Shown here: in pieces, positions 1-11,720 of the stretch
Layout of the letters: each line of letters opens with the position of its first letter
How positions within the stretch are numbered: position 1 is the stretch's first letter
From: Coniferiporia sulphurascens
Taxonomy: Eukaryota > Basidiomycota > Agaricomycetes > Hymenochaetales > Hymenochaetaceae
Direction of reading: 5' to 3'
Assembly (NCBI GenBank): GCA_002794785.1
Contig: NBBA01000009.1
Location: 1,426,001-1,490,000 of the forward strand
Length of the DNA stretch: 64,000 bases
Program-made: the position numbers and the translations under genes
The notes under the pieces: generated by a model
Databases searched by the model: none
What the model saw: only the letters and a program-made list of their open reading frames with translations
Told to the model about the DNA's origin: nothing

Positions 1-1581
1 GCGACTCTGATTACCTATCACAAAACAAGTATCAACAATTCTGGCCAATTTGACTTCCGAGTCCGCAACCCGATTCTTTTTCCCGATTCTATACATGACA
101 ACATCGTTGAACCAACAGCTGCTACGGTTACAACAGGGCCTAACTTCACCACAATTAGTTCAATGATTACGTCTTTACAGTCTACCCTCCAGGAACAGGC
201 ACGTCAGCACACAAAAGATCTAGAATTATGCCTCATTTCCCATATGGTCCAACTTGAAGAAACGGTTTCCACATTCATGCCACCTAACTCTTCCACTCTT
301 CCGACTGCCCCGGTAAACCCTCGACACGTATCTTTCTCTAATGCAGACGACATGGAACCGGACAATGTTAGTCAGGGCTTTCTCAATACACCAAGCGCTC
401 CGCCAACTAGCCCATCTCATACTCGCCCTTCTGGGCCCCATCAACATACTCCTTCTCCTGTCACCATTCAGAACCTGATCGCAGATCAACCTATCAGCAC
501 CATGACTTATAAAGATCACCTCGGTCTCAACATGCCAACAACCCAGCCGAAACTCCTGCCTTCCGCCCCAGCTTCCATTTCTACTCTTACTCGTTACATT
601 GCATGCTTCCAAGGCCAAAACATGCCACTTTCGTCTCATCCCAACTCAAAAACACTCATTAATCGCATACAAGCCAAACTTGACCATATACCTACTGCAT
701 GACACATCCGAATCATTGGCGCCAACTGGAACATGTCCGGCAATTGCATCTTCTCCTTCCCGTCTAACATCTCCGTTAACTCGATCAATTCCATCATCCC
801 GATTCTGAAAGAAGCTTTTGAACTATGCCCAAATCATCCTCTCACCATCACACGTGATATCAAATGGTCTAAAGTTATTCTTAGCAACATTATCACTTCG
901 AACCGGCCGAATCAACCAATTTTTTCAGATCTTGAAATACTGTGCTCTCTACTACTAAACGACCTCTTTTGTTCTCTTAAAATTACCCAGCCACCTCGAT
1001 GGGCACGTAACCCGGAACTCATTACTAAACCTCATTCATCTATCTCTTTCGTGTTTGAAGATCCTAATGGCGACCTCCTCTGCAAAGTTACCACTTCGGT
1101 TTTCTTTATTTTCGGCCAATCAACCATTCCTCTCGTTTGGAAAGACAAACCACGCTTCTCCCAATGCATGAAATGTTGGAAATTTGGTCATCTTACAATC
1201 CACTGTAACCAACCATTAGGATGCTGATACTGTGCATCCAAGCGCCATCTTACGTCCCAACATTGCGAAATGTGTTCTGGTTGTTCCAGCACTTGGTACC
1301 AAGAAAATCAACCTTGTGATCACTTCCACTGCATCAATTGTTCTGGGGCTCATCTGGCCGACTCTATTGACTGTCCTCAACATGCTCAATATTTTAATCG
1401 CAATCCGGCTCCCATTAGAATGGTTATGTCATCCCCTCTGTCCCTGTCTTCTATCAACCCCAATCTAATTAATGTTCACCCCTCTCGATGACAATTTATC
1501 ACTGACCCTGCCTTTAACTGCTCTCATTCCCCCTCAATGCAAGTCAACCCACACAACTCAGTCCACAATGATTCTCTATGA
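1..1581 (+). pseudogene. LINE-1 ORF1 (gag-like, zinc-knuckle nucleic-acid-binding protein), partial and interrupted
   Basis: The reading frame is open from base 1 and stays in one frame to a terminal TGA at 1579-1581. It carries three internal TGA stops at 700-702, 1225-1227 and 1489-1491. At the first two LINE-2 has an arginine codon, so they look like decayed arginine codons. The C-terminal third has cysteine clusters around 1166-1390. The first is a clear C-x2-C-x4-H-x4-C knuckle, followed by less regular Cys/His groups, which fits an RNA-binding ORF1 of a LINE. The first roughly 270 codons present in LINE-2 are missing here because of the window edge. The stop overlaps the ORF2 start as ATGA. 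Confidence 0.85.
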
Positions 1582-4446
1582 ATCACACGGCCCTACGAAT
1601 CCTTCAGCTCAATGTAGCAAAAAGTGGACCTTGTACCACTCATCTCTTAAATAACCCCAACCTTCATATTTTAGCGCTTCAGGAACCTTTTATTGGCTTC
1701 TCTGGTATTTCTCGTTCTGATTCCTCCCCTGACAGGTCACCTATTTTTCTCCCTATAAAACACCCAGCCTGGGATTATTTCCTTCCCTCTTATGATGCTA
1801 ACTCTTCTATCAAACCTCACATTATTATTTATGTCTGATGCTCATTCCCACACCTTTCTGCCACTTCACAGCAAGATATTACTAACCACAAAGATTTCAT
1901 GACTATCAATGTCACCTACCTCAGCAAAACATTTCATCTCATTAATTGCTACAATTATGGTTCAGGCATTCTAGGCGACAATATTTGTTTCCTTACCAAC
2001 ATCGATCTCGACTATGACATTCCTACGTGTGTTATGGGTGACTTTAATCTTCATCATACAGAATGGGCTCTTCCCAATAGACCCATTTGTCGGCCCTCAA
2101 CAGAATCAGACGATTTCCTCTCCTGGTCTCAAGATCAATCTCTTTTTATTCTTAATGACATCGACTTCCCAACTCAGAAGGGACAACATCGACAATCAGA
2201 TTCCATTATCGACCTTACACTACTCAACTTTACGGCGATTCTTTCCGATTTCTTTTATGATTGGTCTTGTGTTGACATGCCAGCTTATTCTTCTGATCAT
2301 ATTCCCATTACTGTTGCCTTTTTACCTATTAACAATGATTTTACTCTGGAAGAATCAGTTATTACTTACAAATATGACCCAGAATGCAAACAGGAATGGA
2401 TCGAAAAATTCAGCTTTCACCTCGACAACGACCTGCTTCCTAACTTTACTAGCAACGACTCTGTTAATGACTTTGTCAAACAACTTACCAACACGATTAC
2501 GCTCATGACTTCTGAAGTCATGCCTCATACTTCGACCTCAGCATTCACATATTCATATTGGTGGAATGACGAATGCGACCAAGCCATCTGCACCTTTTGG
2601 GACTGCTCCAACAATTTCGAAAAAGAACATCTTCACAAAGAAGCTCATCATATATCTAAACAGGCTAAGCAGTCATGGGCTACATCTGTACTTGAAGGGG
2701 CTTCATCATATGACATTTATCGATACACCAAATGGTCATCCGGAAAAAGAAAAACCCGCACCCCACCTATCTTACATAATGATCAATATTCACACACTCC
2801 GGAACAACAGGCCCGCGCCTTTCATCAATCCTTCTTTTCTTCGGTTCCCCAGCCCAACGTGTCGCTCTTCCATATGACCCGCCCAAGAAACCAACTCGTT
2901 TTTCTCCACACATTACACAAAATGAAATCAACATGTGCCTTAATCTCACTCACAACAATTCTGCACCGGGCATATCTAACATTTCCTATGCTTATATTAA
3001 ATGGGTTAACCTTTCGCATCCTAACATTTTATTCAATCTCTTCAACGAATGCTTCTCTTGTCATTTACACCTGTGGAAAAATGCTAACATTGTTCTTGTT
3101 CCCAAACCTAACAAAACTGATTCTAGTAATCCAAGATCTTATCATCCTATCGCACTATTGGAATGTATCGGAAAAATTCTGGAAAAAATCATCGCTAAAC
3201 GACTCACATGGGACGTAGGCCAGTTCAATCTGGTTCCTACTATTCAATTCGGCAGCCGATCCAACTCTTGCACCATTGATGCTGGTCTATCACTCGTTCA
3301 CGATATCCAAATTGCCCACAAAAAGAAACTTGTTGTTTCCGCTCTTGCCATCGACATTAAAGGGTATTTCGACAATGTCAATCATTCTCGGTTACTTCAT
3401 TCTTTACATCTTCTTGGGTTCAATCAAAAAATCATCTTATGGACCCAAGTGTTTCTTTCAGACCATCATATATCGTTTAAAATTGACAATTTTCTTTCCA
3501 AACCTAGCCCAATTCATAATGTCGGCATCCCCCAAGGCTCGCCTATCTCACCCATCCTTTCATCTATATATACGGCTTTTATTCTCAGCGAGTTCAATCA
3601 GTCTTCCAACACTTGTCTTAAAGCTTATGTTGACGATCAACTTATCATGGTTTATTCTGATTCATATACTAAAAATATTTCCCTTCTTAAAAAAGCATAT
3701 AACATCATTTCCAACAAACTTAACAACATTCAGCTCTCTATTGATCATATAAAATCCGATTTAATTCATTTTATTCGACACAGTTTTTCTCCCACTTCAT
3801 TTCCCTCTATCACTCTTTCAAACATTCATTCGCCTCCAATCACCATCACTCCTTCCCCTGTTATTCATTGGCTGGGTTTTTTCCTTGACCAGAGACTCAA
3901 TTTCAACCATCACATCCAACACATGTGCATGCGTGCACATTCTACTTCCATGGCACTCTGCATCCTTGGTAACACCATTCAAGGCTTATCTTTCGCAAAC
4001 TTCAGAACCCTTCATTATTCCAATGTACTCCCAGTCCTCACCTATGGATTTCAACTATGGTACACAGGCATTCGACAAAAATCCAAACTCCAACATATGT
4101 CCATTGCCCAAAATCAAAGTCTTCGTCTCCTTACTGGCACTTTTCACACCACGCCGTCTCACGCACTTCATCACATCTCACACGTCCTTCCTATTCCTAT
4201 TCTCCTCAACAAATACAATCAGTCTACCACCCTTCATCTCAATTGTCTTCCCCTTAATCCTCAGCTTCTCAATTGTCTCCCATCATCTTGGCCTTGTCTT
4301 CCCACATCTAAACCACCGATCACATCTCGACATCAATCCATGTCATCCAAACTGAAAACTCAGCTTCACCGTCTCATGTTTCTCGCAGATCCATGTACCG
4401 AACACATCAATCCTTATCTCGCTCATCCTTCGCAACATCTTCCTAG

Positions 4447-5005
4447 TGTTAAGCTCAACGGTTACGCGGTGATCAATGTCGGTGCTTCCTGATCGTCGGG
4501 ACTGGTAGTTACAGCAACGGGGCTTCCTAGATGTCGTAAGTCGGGGAGGATCGTCGAGGGGGCTTCCTGATTGGCGATGTGGACACGGTAGGCTTCTTTT
4601 AGTGAGTTGGGTTACAACGAAGCGACTGATGGCACAACGGCGCACAGTAGACTGGTGGTAGCAGATAATGGGCTTGTATGAACAAAGAGCACAAGCTTAG
4701 GGCTTGTGCTACTGAAGTTACATGCTTATATGCTACTCTATGTGTTTACTACTGTAGCAGCCTGTGTAGGGTAGTTTTACCAGACTATGGAAGGTCATGG
4801 AAACCCAAGGAATACCTTGGTAATACAAGTAGGGCTATCAGTAAGCAAAGCATGTCATGATGGTGCAATAAGGCATCATCATGGCGTCTTATGGCGCAAG
4901 GTGAGTAAGGATGAGTAAGGCAGAGAAATGGGGGAGTTGCACTGACTGATGATGACGAAGAGGAAGTGAGTCAGCGCAGAGGGAAAGTAAAGGAAAATTG
5001 TAACA
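4447..5005 (+). mobile_element. Solo LTR, family A, copy 1
   Basis: The 559-bp unit begins TGTTAAGCTC and ends ATTGTAACA, so it has the TG...CA ends of an LTR. It is flanked by the perfect 5-bp target duplication CCTAG (4442-4446 and 5006-5010). No internal retrotransposon sequence is attached, so it is a solo LTR left by LTR-LTR recombination, or a very short non-autonomous element. Inside are three spaced GGxGCTTCCT units (about 4481, 4519 and 4559) and a perfect 9-bp stem hairpin at 4688-4710. It interrupts LINE-1 ORF2 between the RT and RNase H regions. Transcriptional orientation is unknown; the strand given is only that of TGTTAAGCTC. Confidence 0.9.
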
Positions 5006-5733
5006 CCTAGTAATCCTTCTCAATACCATTATAAAACCCTTTCCTATTCTATTGCTTCTGGTGACTCTTATGCAAATCGGAAAAACCAACAAAAAAACCA
5101 AATTATTCTTTTACACAACTCTTTATCAAAAAATATTCACAACCTTTTAGTTTATACAGATGGTTCAAAAAATTACAAAAACAATCAATCCGTCACCATC
5201 TCTGCTTTTGTTATATACCACAATTCCCAAATCATTGATCTCGGTCATTTCTATTGCTCTCCATCTGGTTCTTCTTTCGATGCTGAAATGTATGCTCTTG
5301 CTAAATGTACTGAACAAATTACTCTCTTCCACCAATGCCATATTCTCTCATCATCTCACATTCATAACATTCATTTTTTCTCCGACTCCTCATCTTGTAT
5401 CCCAACTATCATTGACTTATCTCCACATGCTGCGCAATCTTCTTCCAATCTCTTTCATAAATTTTCTGACTCCTTCACTTCTAATACTCGTCATCACATT
5501 CACTTTCATTGGTCTCCTGGGCATTCTGGCATCCCTGGCAACGAAATCACCGACAAACTCACGCATTTTTCACCTATCGGCCAACCTTTCATACTCAAAA
5601 CATTCGCAGGGGAGAGGGAAAATATCAACAATCGTGCAACACTATCGTGGACAAATCTTATTTGGGAAACAAAAAACTCATCAAACTCTGCATCATTCAA
5701 CACCATCTCTGCAGCCCCAACTTCTAAACTCCC

Positions 5734-5988
5734 TCTTAAAATCTACGCACGTTGTGGTAGACGATGAGGTGCAGTAGTGAGGTTCAAGCAAGGTGGGTTA
5801 TCAGCATAAACCGATGTATTTCTAGGGCGAGACCAGCTCCCCTTATATACACGTTCTGTGGGCTAGTACTACTATAACTAACTAGCTCCTATCGTATGGC
5901 GTTATCGTTGCGTTATCGTTCACTTAGTAAGGTGGTTGTTCATATAACCACGTACTATATTTATATCGTTCGTTATATTTATTTAATA
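5734..5988 (-). repeat. Copia-1 3' LTR
   Basis: 255 bp, matching 10907-11161 except at three positions by eye. In the coding sense it starts TATTAAATAAATA and ends GATTTTAAGA. A TATA-like box (sense TATATAAG) lies at 5842-5849. The outer boundary is fixed by the CTCCC target duplication and the inner one by the purine tract. Confidence 0.93.
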
Positions 5989-5998
5989 CTCCCCTTCA
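5989..5998 (-). other. Polypurine tract of Copia-1
   Basis: In the coding sense the bases TGAAGGGGAG lie directly against the 3' LTR, as expected for the plus-strand primer of an LTR element. The gag-pol stop codon TGA forms the first three bases, so only seven bases separate the stop from the LTR. Copia-2 has the same arrangement. Confidence 0.75.
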
Positions 5999-8900
5999 AA
6001 CTTTTATTAGGCGGAGTAGACTTGTAAAACGTTTGATTAATTCTATTGTTAGCGCTTTTGTCATAATATCAGCCTTTTGCTGTCCAGTTGGAATATATGA
6101 AACTGATATGGTTTCATTTTCAATATAATCTCGTAAGAAGTCTTTTCGTATATCAATGTGTTTCGTTCGTTGCGTATATTTTTGTTCTGTTGAATTTACT
6201 ATTGTTATGGCTGCTTGATTATCACATAATATTTTCGTAGGTGTATCCAAGGTCTGCAGTACCTCTTCAACCAGTCTTCGTAGCCATATAGCTTCTTTTA
6301 CTCCATGAGTTAAAGCTTGTAATTCTGCTTCGCATACTGATAATGACACTAATTCTTGTTTTTTACTTGACCAGGATGTTGTTGCGTTTCCTATTTGGAA
6401 TATATATCCTGATATAGCTTTATGTCCTTCTTGTGTCATTCCGTCAGCGTCGGTATATCCGATTAACTCGATTGGTTCTTTTCCTCCGAGTATTAACCAA
6501 TAATTGTTCGTTCCTTTTAAATATTTAAAACAGTGCTTTACTGCATTGTAATGTTCAATACTAGGTTTATTTAAATGCCTAGCAAATTGACCTGTTGCAA
6601 ATGATATATCAGGTCTCGTACAATCTGCTGCATATCGTAATGCTCCAACCATGTTCATATATGGTATTTGATTCATGAAGTTTATTTCTTCATTAGTTGG
6701 ATTTTCAAGTGATTTTAACACTTGACCTGGTGTCATTGGTGTTCGTACCATTGCAGCGTCTTTTAATTTGTATTTTTCTATTATATTATCAATATAATGT
6801 TTTTGTCTTAATTTTATAATTCATTCATCTCGGTTTCTTTCAATTTCAATACCGAGTAACCAATGTATATCGTTTCCGTCAGTAAATTTTACATGTTTTT
6901 CTATTTCATTTTTAAAGGCTTTTATTATTATTAAATTTAAGCCGCATATCGTTATATCATCAACATGTATGAAAAGTATAAGGATTGTTTTTCCTTTATC
7001 TTTTTTTAAGAATACTGCGTTATCTTGGACTGCTCTTGTTAGTCCAATTCCGATTAATATTTCAGATAATTTTTTATACCATCGTCTGCCTGCTTGTTTT
7101 AATCCGTATAAAGCTTTATTTAATTTTAAAACTTGTCCAGGTTTTATTTCAATTAGATTTCCTGGTGGTGGTTTTATGTATATATTTTCGTCTTTATTTA
7201 ATTCACCATATAAGTAAGCTGATTTAATATCGATTTGGTGAATTTCGTAATTGTTTGTTGCGCTCCAACTTAATATTGTTCTTACAGTAGCTAATCGTGC
7301 TACTGGAGCGAATGTGTCGTTTGAGTAGTAGTCTATGCCTTCTTTCTGGGCAAATCCTTGAACTACTAATCTTGCTTTGTAACGTTCGATTTCTCCGTTT
7401 GCTAATCTTTTTGTTTTGTAAACAAATCTTGTTCCGATTATGTTTGCTTCTTTTGGTGGATCAATGATTTTCCATGTAGATCTTTCGATTAACGTTTTTA
7501 TTTCTTCTTTCATTGCCGTGATCCACTGATTTGCGTCAATTCTATTGATCGCTTGTTGATATGAATTTGGATCGCCTATTAATTCTGTATTGAATTGATT
7601 GAATTCCGTAAGATAAGCGACTGTATTTTGTTCGTCAAAGTTTAGACCTAGTAATCGTTTTGTTGGTTTAATATTTCTTGTTGGTCTTTCATTTAATTCT
7701 TTTATTTTTTCGTTTTGTTTTTCTGTTATATTCTCCCCTTCAATTTTAGATGGAGGAGAATCTAAAAATTGTAGATTTCGTTCGACTGATATTTTTCTAT
7801 TATGATAGGTTCTGTGACCTTTGCTTTCTTCGTCAAATCCTAGCCATTGTGCATAATTTCCTTTTGGTTGTAATTTATTTACGTCTTCTTTTCGTATGAT
7901 GCAATATTGGCCAAATTCTTTTAAATCATCAATATTATAATTTTCGTTATATCGTTTAAAATATGGTGTTTTGAATTCAATAGCGCTCTTTGGCGTTCTA
8001 TTGTAAACGTAAGTACTGTATTTTACAGCTTCTCCCCATAAACTGGGTGGTAATTTTGCTTGTAGCAGATTTACTCGTGTATTGTTTAAAATCGTTTGAT
8101 GTGATCGTTCTGCTACTCCATTTTGTTGTGGTGTATCGTGAACAGTCAGCTTTCGTATCGTTCCATTTTTTTCTAAATATTCAGTGAATTGTTTACTTAA
8201 AAACACTGTGTCGTTATCGCTTTGTAATATTTTTATTTTTATATTGAATTGGGTATTGAGCATTGTAGCCCATGTCGTATAAGCATTTAAGCCCTCATCT
8301 TTTGTTTTTAATAGAATCATTTTTATCCATCTTGTAGCGTCATCTACAAGTGTTAGAAGATATTTATATCCTCCAATAGCATGTGTGGATGCTGGACCCC
8401 ATATGTCCATGTGTATGTGATCGCCAAATTTTTCGGCTAACTTTGAAAAACGTAATTTTGGGATTTGCATTCTTTTTATGTTTGCTTCTATGCAGATTGT
8501 GCATTGAGTTTCATCATAATTTGATATTTTTTGATTTGTAATTTGATCTTCTTTTAGTAATCGTTTTATGTAAGCATAACTTATATGCCCGAGTTTTTTG
8601 TGAAGTTCAAATAATGTTACATTTTTTGTAGCCACTTGTACATCATTGTTAAATATACTATACAATCCATTTGTATTTTTAATTTTTCCGCATAAAGATC
8701 CATTAGGATACTTTATTATGCATTCATTTTGTTTATAAATAAATTCGTAACCGTCTTGACATAGAAGTCCTTGAGAGACTAATGTCATATTCATTTTAGG
8801 ATTGTAGTATACGTTTGATAATTTTATGACACTTACCGAGTGTCCGTTGGGGATGTAAAGCTTAAGATCCCCTACTATATTTGCCATAAACGTAGTTTTG

Positions 8901-10837
8901 TTTGCGGCCGTTATTGTAATCGTGTCGGTTTTATACGTATTTCGTAGTCGATTTAGATATGGTGTTAGATGTATTGTTGCACCAGTATCAATTATGTCCA
9001 TTGAGGAATAAATATTGTTAGCAAATTTTTCTGTTAATATAGCGTTAATGCTTACATTTAAATTATTATCATCCACGTCTTCCATGGCGCTGTCATAATT
9101 TCCTATTTTGTCAAGGAAGTCGTTATACGAATAGATTGGGAATTCTCCCATGTCGAAATCGTTATCGTCGACTTCAGTTATGAAGGCGCCAATTTCGCCT
9201 TGGCCGATTACGGCGCTTAATTCGATGCGAGAGCTCGATGCGACGTTTGTTGCTGCTGCTGCTGCGGTATGTTTAGCCTGGGCCGCACTTGCCCCAGTCG
9301 ATGTCGGTGCCGCTGACGCACCCGTTTCCTTCCCTTTTCCTTTGTCGTCGTTCGCGTCCTCTTTCTTCTTTTGGGCTGCCTTCGTCCATTCCGTTTTTGG
9401 CACCCAGCAATCTCTACTGAAGTGCCCTAGTTTGTTACAATTGTAGCACTTAATAACGTGTGATTGTTGGTTAGGGGAATATCCCCCTCGTCCTCTTCCT
9501 CGTATGTATCCTCCACGGCCCCTATAGCTGTGACCTCGTGGTTGTACTCCGCGGCTGTTACCGCGTCCGCGGCCCCTAAAATAGGGGTGGTTCCGCTCGT
9601 CCTTGGGCAGGTGGTTAGCCGCCGCTCCTGTTCTCTGATGATTTTTACGCCACCCCTCAAAGGCGTTTCTCAGTGCCGTTAGTAAAAATTGAGGGGTTAG
9701 TTCAATTTCATCTTTGTCCGGATTTGTTTCGTTAATCGTTTTAATATATAACTCACTCTGTGTGAGTACGTATTGATATTGTTCGGGCGTTGCCCTCGTA
9801 ATAGCCGATATATATGTCGACTCTGAAACTTTTACCCCTTGGGCTATTAGTTCCTCGTATTTATTGCTGAGGTTATCGAGCGTTCCATCGAAATGGCTGA
9901 CATGACCTCTGATATCAAAAAGGGCAGCCTCGTTAAAGCCCTTTGTAATTGTTGTCTGGACGTTATATCGTCCGTCAAGCGCTTTGAGTAGCGCTGGAAT
10001 ATCTTTAGAGAAATTAAGATAATAAGCCAGTATTTTGTCGGGCATAGTGCGCATAATGCCGTTATATAAAGCGCTTGATATACCAGCCTCTCCAGTTCCT
10101 GGGGAGTTAGTGAGCAGGTTACCGTAACCTGCACTCTCGATTGCACTTCGGACTCTGTAGTTCCAGAGTTTGTAGTTTCTGTGCCCGTCGAGTTTCTCAA
10201 TTCCGTCGAAGAATTTCTGGAGTTCCGCGAGTTTAGTTGCCATACTCGGTTCATCTTCCTCGGTATCGTTAGCGTCTGAATCGTCAGGGTCAGATGGCTC
10301 TGATGGCTCACGTGATGGGTTATTTTTGGATTCTTCGGAGTTTTCTTCTTCGTTATCTTCTTTTTTATCGTCTTCTTTCTTATCGCTTTCTTCTTCTGGC
10401 TTAATATAAGGATTATCAATTTTAAATTGAGCTTTTTCATTTGGGTCTGAGATGCCCAAATACGTACTTATTCGGTATCTGATTTCGGATGATTTTCCTT
10501 GATCTGATATTCCTAAATCTTTAGCGTGATTCGTTAATTCAAGTTTATAGTCAGTTCGTATTTTTGATTTTTCATCTTTGGTAGAATTGTCATACCTATT
10601 TATTCGGTCTTGTATTTGTTGTTCCGTTCCGTTAATAGGTATTTGTCTTAGATTACATTGAAGTATTAGGTCAACTAACCTTTTGCTATCTTTAGCTTTT
10701 TGGATTTTTTCTTCAAGTTCTTCGATAGTAGATGACTGTGTATACGTTATTTTTAGTTCGTTAGCAATTATTCGTAATCCTGATAATTTTTGCAAACGTG
10801 TTTGCTCACGAGTGTTTGGTTTCTGTCCGTCAGACAT
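5996..10837 (-). pseudogene. Copia-1 gag-pol polyprotein (one internal stop)
   Basis: One frame of 1614 codons from ATG at 10837 to TGA at 5996, with a single premature TGA at 6821-6823. The sister Copia-2 has AGA there, so one point change separates this copy from an open frame. Order from the N terminus: an acidic gag region, an Arg/Gly-rich stretch, a zinc knuckle C-x2-C-x4-H-x4-C (CYNCNKLGHFSRDC), a protease DTGA motif, the integrase HHCC zinc region (KKLGHISY...CTIC) and catalytic core, the RT (GTRFVYKTKR, IDIKSAYLYGEL, HVDDI) and RNase H (YTDADG, DNQAAI). Gag and pol are fused without frameshift, as in many copia elements. The position of the stop, after RT and before RNase H, would yield a product lacking RNase H. 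Confidence 0.95.
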
Positions 10838-10895
10838 AATTTCGTTATATGAGGATGTATAAATTTGTTAATCGTTTCGTTAGTTGTAGAGTCAA

Positions 10896-10906
10896 GGCTC
10901 ATAACC
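10896..10906 (-). other. Primer-binding site of Copia-1 (half-tRNA initiator Met type)
   Basis: Immediately inside the 5' LTR the coding strand reads GGTTATGAGCC. This is complementary to GGCTCATAACC, the anticodon stem-loop region of eukaryotic initiator tRNA-Met, not to a tRNA 3' end. Drosophila copia and yeast Ty5 are known to prime with a cleaved 5' half of initiator tRNA-Met in this way. The same 11 bases occur in Copia-2. Confidence 0.75.
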
Positions 10907-11161
10907 TCTTAAAATCTACGCACGTTGTGGTAGACGATGAGGTGCAGTAGTGAGGTTCAAGCAAGGTGGGTTATCAGCGTAAACCGATGTATTTCTAGGG
11001 CGAGACCAGCTCCCCTTATATACACGTTCCGTGGGCTAGTACTACTATAACTAACTAGCTCCTATCGTATGGCGTTATCGTTGCGTTATCGTTCACTTAG
11101 TAAGGTGGTTGTTCATATGACCACGTACTATATTTATATCGTTCGTTATATTTATTTAATA
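10907..11161 (-). repeat. Copia-1 5' LTR (promoter LTR)
   Basis: 255 bp. In the coding sense it carries a TATA-like box TATATAAG at 11015-11022, so transcription of the element would begin a few tens of bases further on, toward lower coordinates. The right-hand boundary is set by the CTCCC target duplication at 11162-11166. Confidence 0.92.
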
Positions 11162-11720
11162 CTCCCTAAATTCTGGAAATGCTTTTATTATCCTCGACAC
11201 ATATCATCACATATATTCCATGCAATTACTGGACACAGGCACTTTGGAGATTACTACTGCAGATTCGTTCCCACTATTCCGATGTCTTGCCCTTGCAGTG
11301 AAACTATCCAAACCTGCAATCACGTTATTCGATGTTGTCCCCTCCTCAAACACACACATATACAAGCCTTTGGGAATGCCATACCACCACCAGACCAAAT
11401 TCTATTTACCAATGATCTATTCTTACAAAAATTTGCATCATTCTTAAACTCTTCCATCGCTTTTACTAAAGAATTCACCATTCATGATCCAGTTTTACCC
11501 AACCAATTTTTCCCCCCTTAAAACATTTCATTTACACATCCGAAACACAAACTTCAAAATTTTTAACGATTAAAAGCCAGACACTTCATACCTTGTTAAA
11601 CTCCTCTTGCACGACACTTCACTTGGTTTCACATCTGCGTCTTTTACTTTGTAATGTAGCGGTATACAAATGCAGAATTAAAAATAAAAATAAAATAAAA
11701 TAAAATAAAATAATAAAAAA

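Larger units (their letters stand above)
5734..11161 (-). mobile_element. Copia-1: near-complete Ty1/copia LTR retrotransposon inserted in LINE-1 ORF2
   Basis: A 5428-bp element with two 255-bp LTRs (5734-5988 and 10907-11161) and perfect 5-bp target duplications CTCCC (5729-5733, 11162-11166). The two LTRs differ at three positions by eye, all transitions, so insertion was fairly recent. The coding strand is minus: 5' LTR at the right, 11-nt primer-binding site, one gag-pol ORF, a purine tract, then the 3' LTR at the left. The order protease, integrase, RT, RNase H defines Ty1/copia. Sense LTR ends are TATTAAATA...TTTTAAGA rather than the usual TG...CA. A single in-frame TGA interrupts gag-pol. 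Confidence 0.95.
1578..11521 (+). pseudogene. LINE-1 ORF2: APE endonuclease, reverse transcriptase, RNase H, C-terminal Cys/His finger (broken, interrupted twice)
   Basis: The ATG at 1578 overlaps the ORF1 stop. Endonuclease landmarks are present: LQLN near the start, LQEP, MGDFNLHH and SDHIPI. RT landmarks follow: AIDIKGYFDN, GIPQGSPISP and AYVDDQ. After the solo LTR come RNase H landmarks: VYTDGS, AEMYAL, FSDSS and HWSPGHSGIPGNE. The last part (11167-11521), beyond Copia-1, has a CPC...CNH...C finger-like end. Breaks: a TGA at 1836-1838 (CGA in LINE-2), a one-base loss near 2860 that moves the frame, the LTR at 4447-5005 and Copia-1 at 5734-11161. Removing each insert with one target copy restores the frame across it. 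Relative to LINE-2 there is a stretch of about 11 extra codons near 5090-5125. Confidence 0.9.
1..11720 (+). mobile_element. LINE-1: Tad1-like non-LTR retrotransposon copy, 5' truncated by window edge, with nested insertions
   Basis: Two consecutive ORFs (CCHC-type ORF1, then endonuclease-RT-RNase H ORF2) are followed by a short 3' UTR and an A-rich tail at about 11679-11720 (repeats of AAAAT/AAAATA). The same ORFs and the same 3' UTR occur in LINE-2 (51211-59541), so the two are copies of one family in opposite orientation. The APE-type endonuclease, RT and RNase H order with a zinc-knuckle ORF1 fits the fungal Tad1 clade; the clade name is inference. The copy is dead: four in-frame stops, one frameshift and two LTR-element insertions. 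The start of ORF1 and the 5' target duplication lie outside the window. Confidence 0.9.

Noticed and set aside
1899..3218. End of this frame (after about 2860) as LINE coding sequence
   Set aside because: After a one-base loss near 2860 the true ORF2 continues in the frame that starts before 2933; the tail of the original frame is nonsense.
4678..4860. 60-codon LTR frame as a real gene
   Set aside because: Kept in three LTR copies but broken in the fourth (62974-63533) and without recognisable features; listed only as a weak observation.
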